Positions 60,135 to 64,000 of a stretch of 64,000 nt of DNA are shown here, in pieces. A model generated the notes under the pieces. It made no database searches, was not told the DNA's origin, and saw nothing but the letters and a program-made list of their open reading frames with translations. The number at the start of each line of letters is the position of its first letter. Within the stretch, counting starts at the first letter, position 1. The stretch covers positions 3,782,001 to 3,846,000 of the forward strand of contig NZ_OZ061315.1 of assembly GCF_964063325.1 (NCBI RefSeq). The letters run 5' to 3'. A program made the translations under genes and the position numbers. The stretch is from Hafnia alvei. GTDB taxonomy: Bacteria; Pseudomonadota; Gammaproteobacteria; Enterobacterales; Enterobacteriaceae.

Positions 60135-60149
60135 GGAACGGTTCCAAAA
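60131..60149. promoter_or_regulatory. 19-bp perfect palindrome upstream of yadG
   Basis: TTTTGGAAC-G-GTTCCAAAA, nine-base arms around one base, 40-58 bp upstream of the yadG start. This is the size and position of a dimeric repressor operator; the regulator is unknown. Confidence 0.55.
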
Positions 60150-60444
60150 CAGTAATAAGCAGAAACCGTCAATAATCGGGATGTGAACGTTGACCGAAGA
60201 GTGCCTATTTTACATAGCCATAACAGCATTAGCTACCGTATTTACGGCTTATAGGCACCTGATGCTAAGATACTTTTTGAAGAACATTTGCATAACTTAA
60301 TGTTAACGGATGGTAATTTTTTCAAGGAATAACGCCGTTATTTTCTATGCCATTTTTTGCTGAAGGCACTGTTCCGATTTCAAAACTGTGACGATTAGCC
60401 TATATTAACCATCGCAAACCGCATGTTACAGACGATTAACCTCA

Positions 60445-61095
60445 ATGAAAGAAATCGAAAAACTTATTGCGAATAACCATGCATGGTCGGATACCGTGAG
60501 CCAGGAAGACCCAGAATTTTTTGGTCGTCTTGCTCAATCACAGCGTCCGCGCTTTCTATGGATTGGTTGTTCTGATAGCCGTGTACCGGCTGAACAGTTA
60601 ACGGGACTGGAAGCTGGCGAACTCTTCGTTCACCGTAATGTTGCCAACCTCGTTATCCATACCGATTTGAATTGCCTGTCGGTTGTTCAATATGCCGTCG
60701 ACGTATTACAGGTTGAGCATATTATTATCTGTGGCCACTTGGGCTGCGGCGGGATTGAGGCTGCGGTCGAAAATCCTGAACTAGGACTTATCAACAACTG
60801 GCTGCTGCACATTCGCGACCTGTGGTACAAACACAGTTGCCTGCTGGGTGAACTTCCGCCAGAAAAACGTTTGGATACCCTGTGCGAACTGAACGTAGTT
60901 GAACAGGTCTATAACCTCGGCCATTCCACCATTATGCAATCAGCATGGAAACGTGGACAAAAAGTGATGATCCACGGATGGGTTTATGGTCTGAAAGATG
61001 GCCGTCTGCGCGATCTGGATATCACCACCACGAGCCGAGAAACCCTCGAACTGCGTTATCGCAACGCCATGTCTACCCTGCTGCAACAAGGCTAA
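60445..61095 (+). CDS. can: Beta-class carbonic anhydrase
   Basis: Can interconverts CO2 and bicarbonate and is needed for growth in air. It is 216 residues, near the E. coli length (220). Zinc ligands of the beta class are visible: Cys and Asp/Arg in [11 protein letters not shown] (about residues 41-51), and His-x2-Cys in [15 protein letters not shown] (about residues 97-105). Divergent from yadG, followed by its own terminator. Confidence 0.96.
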   Translation: MKEIEKLIANNHAWSDTVSQEDPEFFGRLAQSQRPRFLWIGCSDSRVPAEQLTGLEAGELFVHRNVANLVIHTDLNCLSVVQYAVDVLQVEHIIICGHLGCGGIEAAVENPELGLINNWLLHIRDLWYKHSCLLGELPPEKRLDTLCELNVVEQVYNLGHSTIMQSAWKRGQKVMIHGWVYGLKDGRLRDLDITTTSRETLELRYRNAMSTLLQQG

Positions 61096-61114
61096 ATAGA
61101 CACTCGCGTGATAG

Positions 61115-61160
61115 CACAACCGCTGATGTCCTGAATGCGATAACAGCGGTTGTGTTTCCT
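61115..61160 (+). terminator. can terminator
   Basis: CACAACCGCTG / CAGCGGTTGTG, eleven perfect pairs with an 18-base loop, followed by TTTCCTTTCC, 20 bases after the can stop. Confidence 0.8.
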
Positions 61161-61184
61161 TTCCAATAAACCTCGTCGACACCT

Positions 61185-61556
61185 CTAACGGAACGTTAAT
61201 GACGACGCCAAACGAAAAAACAACGCATTAACTCCTTCTAATAACGCCAGCTCCACGAGTTTTTCACGCTGCAGTAACGGTATTTTTTCGCAAATCTCGT
61301 CCCATAGCTTTGCCCCGATGCTTTCATCATTCAGCTGGAGTCGATAATACGCTCTCGTCTCGTTGACCTGATGCAAATGCAGCCGCTGCTTAACCTCTTC
61401 TGGTAGGCTATCAATATGGTATTCAATAGTTTTTCCATCACGTTTACGCCTCACCCATTCCGATTTTCGGGCATGCGAATGCAACCCCTGCGGTGTTGTG
61501 GGCAAAGGTGCTATCTCGGTGAGTTGTTTCGCCGTAAACCATTCTGATTCCATCAT
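61185..61556 (-). CDS. Mu-type DNA-binding-domain protein
   Basis: A 123-residue protein whose first 65 residues match the winged-helix DNA-binding domain found at the N-terminus of phage Mu transposase and repressor: W..KQL.EIAPLPTTPQGLHSHARKSEWVRRKR and GKTIEYHIDSLPEEV. The remaining 55 residues have no feature I recognise apart from a leucine-rich helix (REKLVELALLEGVNAL). No other phage gene lies nearby, so it looks like a domesticated phage regulator or a remnant. The ATG at 61556 follows GAGAGGA. A perfect 19-bp palindrome lies 42-60 bp upstream and may be its operator. Confidence 0.8.
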   Translation of the reverse strand: MMESEWFTAKQLTEIAPLPTTPQGLHSHARKSEWVRRKRDGKTIEYHIDSLPEEVKQRLHLHQVNETRAYYRLQLNDESIGAKLWDEICEKIPLLQREKLVELALLEGVNALFFRLASSLTFR

Positions 61557-61973
61557 TGCTTCCTCTCTAAAAGATATTCGGTATCCACATTAATAGAAAT
61601 TTCTGTAACAGAAATTAGTAATAACACCTTTTCTTAAAAAGAAGAATTTAAGAATGTTTTATAGAAAATTAACTATTAAATTAAATAATAGAAATAAAGA
61701 ATTAGTAATTAATAAAACATTCATAGTGCAGATCAATTAATAAAAGCAAGTTTCAACTTTTCTTTTATATTGTAATTTAATCTTAATTCTCTTTTAAGTT
61801 GCATTTAATGTTGCTAAATTACGCCGCTGCCACGCAACAAAAAAACAACATTCTAGGGAGGATAAAAAGCAAAAGACCGTTTATATTTTTAATTGCACTA
61901 TTTAGTTAATGAATAAATTAACGCATCCCGCAATGGAAGGCTAAAAACTCAATAACGACTTTTTGAGGTAATC
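61557..61973. other. AT-rich region between the Mu-type gene and the fimbrial-like gene
   Basis: 417 bp, very AT-rich (long runs of A and T between 61640 and 61800), holding the divergent promoters of both genes. Besides the palindrome at 61598 I see no gene. The composition suits binding and silencing by H-NS, an inference. Confidence 0.6.
61598..61616. promoter_or_regulatory. Perfect palindrome upstream of the Mu-type gene
   Basis: AATTTCTGT-A-ACAGAAATT, nine-base arms around one base, 42-60 bp upstream of the start of the Mu-type DNA-binding protein. A natural candidate for an autoregulatory operator. Confidence 0.6.
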
Positions 61974-62279
61974 ATGAGCCTATATCGTTTATTTCTTTTT
62001 TTAACGACCGCTGTAACATTAATGTTCTCTGCCTATACTTATGCCGTTGATGGGGTTATTCACTTTACTGGCAGCGTTGTTGAAAGTGATTGTAATATAA
62101 GCCAAATACAGTCGTCTGTTCAGGCAAGCTGTTACCGAGATGGGAGAGTCATTAGCCAGACTAGACCAATCAATGAATCCAATGGAAAGGTGCTTTTACC
62201 TAAGGATCTTGGTTGGACTCAAATTGTGCCTGTGGGTAAAGAGAAAAATTTAAAACTTCTAACCATTAACTATTACTAA
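61974..62279 (+). CDS. Small secreted fimbrial-like protein
   Basis: A 101-residue protein with a signal peptide (about residues 1-24, ending TYA). The mature N-terminus VDGVIHFTGSVVESDCNI is the classic start of type 1 pilin subunits (first beta strand and first cysteine), and a second cysteine follows in QASCYRD. The remainder is much shorter than a pilin subunit (about 150 residues) and lacks the conserved C-terminal aromatic strand, yet the frame is intact. No chaperone or usher gene lies nearby. It could be a short free-standing member of the family or a shortened subunit. Confidence 0.72.
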   Translation: MSLYRLFLFLTTAVTLMFSAYTYAVDGVIHFTGSVVESDCNISQIQSSVQASCYRDGRVISQTRPINESNGKVLLPKDLGWTQIVPVGKEKNLKLLTINYY

Positions 62280-62290
62280 ATACCCACAAC

Positions 62291-62320
62291 AAAAACGCCG
62301 TCAAAAATGACGGCGTTTTT
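62291..62320. terminator. Bidirectional terminator between the fimbrial-like gene and hpt
   Basis: AAAAACGCCGTCA-AAAA-TGACGGCGTTTTT: thirteen pairs with A and T runs at both ends, between two convergent genes; works for both. Confidence 0.93.
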
Positions 62321-62338
62321 AAGTATCAATAAACTGAT

Positions 62339-62875
62339 TTATTCGTCTAACATAATAACCTTGCCGATATAAGGCAGGTGACGATAACGCTGAGCGTAGT
62401 CAATGCCAAAGCCAACCACGAATTCGTCAGGAATAGCAAAACCAAAATATTCAACCGGAACATCAACTTCGCGGCGGCTTGGTTTATCTAATAAGGTGCA
62501 AATAGCCAAAGATTTAGGGCCACGCAGAGCAAATAATTCACGCACTTTGCTCAGGGTATTACCGGAGTCAATAATATCCTCAACGATCAATACGTCTTTT
62601 CCGCGAATATCTTCATCCAAATCTTTCAGGATTTTAACGTCACGGGTGCTATTCATACCGTTGCCATAGCTAGACGCAGTCATGAAATCGACTTCATGCG
62701 GAACATCAATCTGGCGGCAAAGATCAGCCATAAACATAAAGGAACCACGTAGCAAACCAACCAGAACCATCTCGCTGCCGCTATCACGGTAATCTGCTGA
62801 AATCTGACGGCCTAGTTCAGCAATACGCTGACGCACTTCCTGTTCAGAGATCATTACTTCAACTGTATGTTTCAT
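62339..62875 (-). CDS. hpt: Hypoxanthine phosphoribosyltransferase
   Basis: Hpt converts hypoxanthine (and some guanine) to IMP with PRPP in purine salvage. It has 178 residues as in E. coli. The PRPP-binding motif [14 protein letters not shown] (about residues 96-109) and the [14 protein letters not shown] segment are present. In E. coli gcd lies between hpt and cueO; here a nitroreductase gene takes that place. Confidence 0.96.
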   Translation of the reverse strand: MKHTVEVMISEQEVRQRIAELGRQISADYRDSGSEMVLVGLLRGSFMFMADLCRQIDVPHEVDFMTASSYGNGMNSTRDVKILKDLDEDIRGKDVLIVEDIIDSGNTLSKVRELFALRGPKSLAICTLLDKPSRREVDVPVEYFGFAIPDEFVVGFGIDYAQRYRHLPYIGKVIMLDE

Positions 62876-63095
62876 CGCTATATACCTTTAGACCGAGTCC
62901 TGTAAATCGTTCTTTCACCCCTACCAACCCTTCATCATAACGCCAAAACGCACCGAGTTGCCGCATACATGCAGACACTATTTAATGATGAGAGGAGGAG
63001 TGGAGCGTTTAAGGGCGCAGAGTATAGCAAGGTAATAGAGCGCCGTCATGGGCAGCGCTCTACTCATCACCTACATAGATAATTTTACTGAGAAA

Positions 63096-63701
63096 TTAAA
63101 AACGATCGGTTTTAACAATTTGCTCAAACGGCAACTTGCCGATACGAGGATACGGTTGGCTCACACCTTTGCCGATCGCGATCATCAGGCAAATTTCATA
63201 GTGTTCTGGCTTATTAATAATTTTACCAACGGCGTCGAAATCAAAACCATCCATTGGGCAGGAGTCATATCCATGCGCCTTAGCGGCTAGCATCAGCGTT
63301 TGGGCAAAGATACCCGCGCTGCGCATAATTTCATCGCGCTGGGTCTGCGCTTTTCCACGATAGTAGCTATCCACTGCAGGCACCATATATTGCTGCACTG
63401 GCTCTGCGGCTTCTGCCCAAATGTTTTTTACCTGAGACTCCCAGCTAGAGACATCGCCGCACAGCACTACCAGCATAGAAGCATCGGTAACCTGAGCTTG
63501 GCCCCATGCAGCTTCACGAATTTTCTCACGCTGGGCGCGGTCTTCAATCAGCAATGGGCGCCAATGTTGCAGGTTAAAGGCGCTTGGCGCATTTTGCAGT
63601 GCAATATTCAGCAGCTCTTTTTTTTCTTCTAAGGTCATGACATAACCAGCATCAAACTGCTTGGTCGCACGGCGTTGTTGGATCACTTCGATAGCATTCA
63701 T
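63096..63701 (-). CDS. Nitroreductase-family flavoprotein
   Basis: A 201-residue FMN enzyme of the NfsB-like nitroreductase superfamily. The N-terminal pattern IEVIQQRRATKQFD with the FMN-binding RRATK, the segment LQNAPSAFNLQHWRPLLI, and the C-terminal GYDSCPMDGFD and IGKGVSQPYPR match. Such enzymes reduce nitroaromatics, quinones or flavins with NAD(P)H; the natural substrate is unknown. It is a single gene between hpt and cueO. Confidence 0.88.
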   Translation of the reverse strand: MNAIEVIQQRRATKQFDAGYVMTLEEKKELLNIALQNAPSAFNLQHWRPLLIEDRAQREKIREAAWGQAQVTDASMLVVLCGDVSSWESQVKNIWAEAAEPVQQYMVPAVDSYYRGKAQTQRDEIMRSAGIFAQTLMLAAKAHGYDSCPMDGFDFDAVGKIINKPEHYEICLMIAIGKGVSQPYPRIGKLPFEQIVKTDRF

Positions 63702-63803
63702 TTTTCAATTCCGTCCTCATTATTATTCTCACCAAACCATTGTCATTAAATTAGACCAGTTGTCTAGTGATGCTTTGAGGCTGTTAGTTTTTTACGAAAA
63801 AAC

Positions 63804-64000
63804 TCAACTCACCGTAAACGACATCATCATGCCCGTATCTTCATGTTCGAGCAGATGACAATGCGCCATGTAAGCGCGTTCTTTCGGCGCTTCGTGATCG
63901 AATTTCACCAAGACTTCGCTTCGCCACCCTTCAACACGCACCGTATCTTTCCAGCCACTACGATGAGCCGCAGGCGGTTTACCGTTTTCAGAAAGAATGC
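63804..64000 (-). CDS. cueO: Multicopper oxidase CueO (C-terminal end only)
   Basis: The last 65 codons are visible, reading to the TGA at 63804. The type 1/type 3 copper motif [13 protein letters not shown], just before the C-terminus, is the hallmark of CueO, the periplasmic copper oxidase that turns Cu(I) to Cu(II) and protects against copper. The start lies beyond the right edge of the window. The location beyond hpt matches E. coli. Confidence 0.93.
   Translation of the reverse strand, partial: ILSENGKPPAAHRSGWKDTVRVEGWRSEVLVKFDHEAPKERAYMAHCHLLEHEDTGMMMSFTVS

Larger units (their letters stand above)
60092..60444. other. Divergent intergenic region between yadG and can
   Basis: 353 bp with no gene. 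It contains a plus-strand terminator-like hairpin and a 19-bp perfect palindrome near yadG, listed separately, and AT-rich promoter sequence for can towards 60300-60440. Confidence 0.7.

Overview
The window is a stretch of an enterobacterial chromosome. Nearly every gene has a close E. coli-type counterpart, and the window carries an ERIC repeat. The gene content (aga-type PTS, GH36 alpha-galactosidase, divergent porins) would suit Hafnia or a related genus, but the genus is an inference I cannot confirm. I saw no rRNA, tRNA, CRISPR array, complete insertion sequence or prophage.

Layout. (1) 1-10644, minus strand: recD (cut by the window edge), recB, ptrA and recC, the RecBCD recombination/repair cluster with its embedded protease gene. 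(2) 10645-12751: an ERIC element with a truncated second copy, then the minor pseudopilin genes ppdC, ygdB, ppdB and ppdA. (3) 12993-14729: thyA and lgt. (4) 14940-20257: a FlxA-like coiled-coil gene, the sulfate-assimilation genes cysD-cysN-cysC with ygbE, and divergent iap. (5) 20405-31806: a DUF2076 gene, the ferrichrome uptake genes fhuA-C-D-B (Fur-box controlled), a general porin, and mrcB (PBP1b). (6) 31913-43387: hrpB, thpR, sfsA, dksA, gluQRS, pcnB, folK, panB, panC, panD and yadE, in the same order as in E. coli. (7) 43814-56845: an accessory sugar island between yadE and yadI. (8) 56958-64000: a yehS-like gene, yadI, yadH-yadG, can, a lone Mu-type DNA-binding protein, a small fimbrial-like secreted protein, hpt, a nitroreductase and the 3' end of cueO.

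The island in (7) is the most interesting part. One arm (minus strand) holds an AgaR-like DeoR repressor, tagatose-bisphosphate aldolase subunits KbaZ and KbaY, the AgaS isomerase/deaminase and a complete mannose-family PTS (EIIB, EIIC, EIID, EIIA). It has no AgaA deacetylase and no AgaI. The other arm (plus strand, divergent) encodes a GPH-family symporter, a cytoplasmic GH36 alpha-galactosidase, an OprD/ChiP-like outer-membrane porin and a ChiQ-like lipoprotein, giving a full outer-membrane-to-cytoplasm route for an alpha-galactoside. The 834-bp region between the arms carries good CRP-like sites and an AgaR-box-like palindrome, so both arms may be controlled together. Which sugar links them is not settled by the sequence.

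Other points worth a look: pcnB appears to start at an AUU codon; FhuA has a shortened loop where E. coli FhuA binds phages; the Mu-type regulator has a perfect 19-bp palindrome just upstream; and several strong hairpins lie between genes. Compared with E. coli, blocks that are far apart there (recBCD-thyA, cysDNC-iap, fhu-mrcB-pan-can) are joined here.
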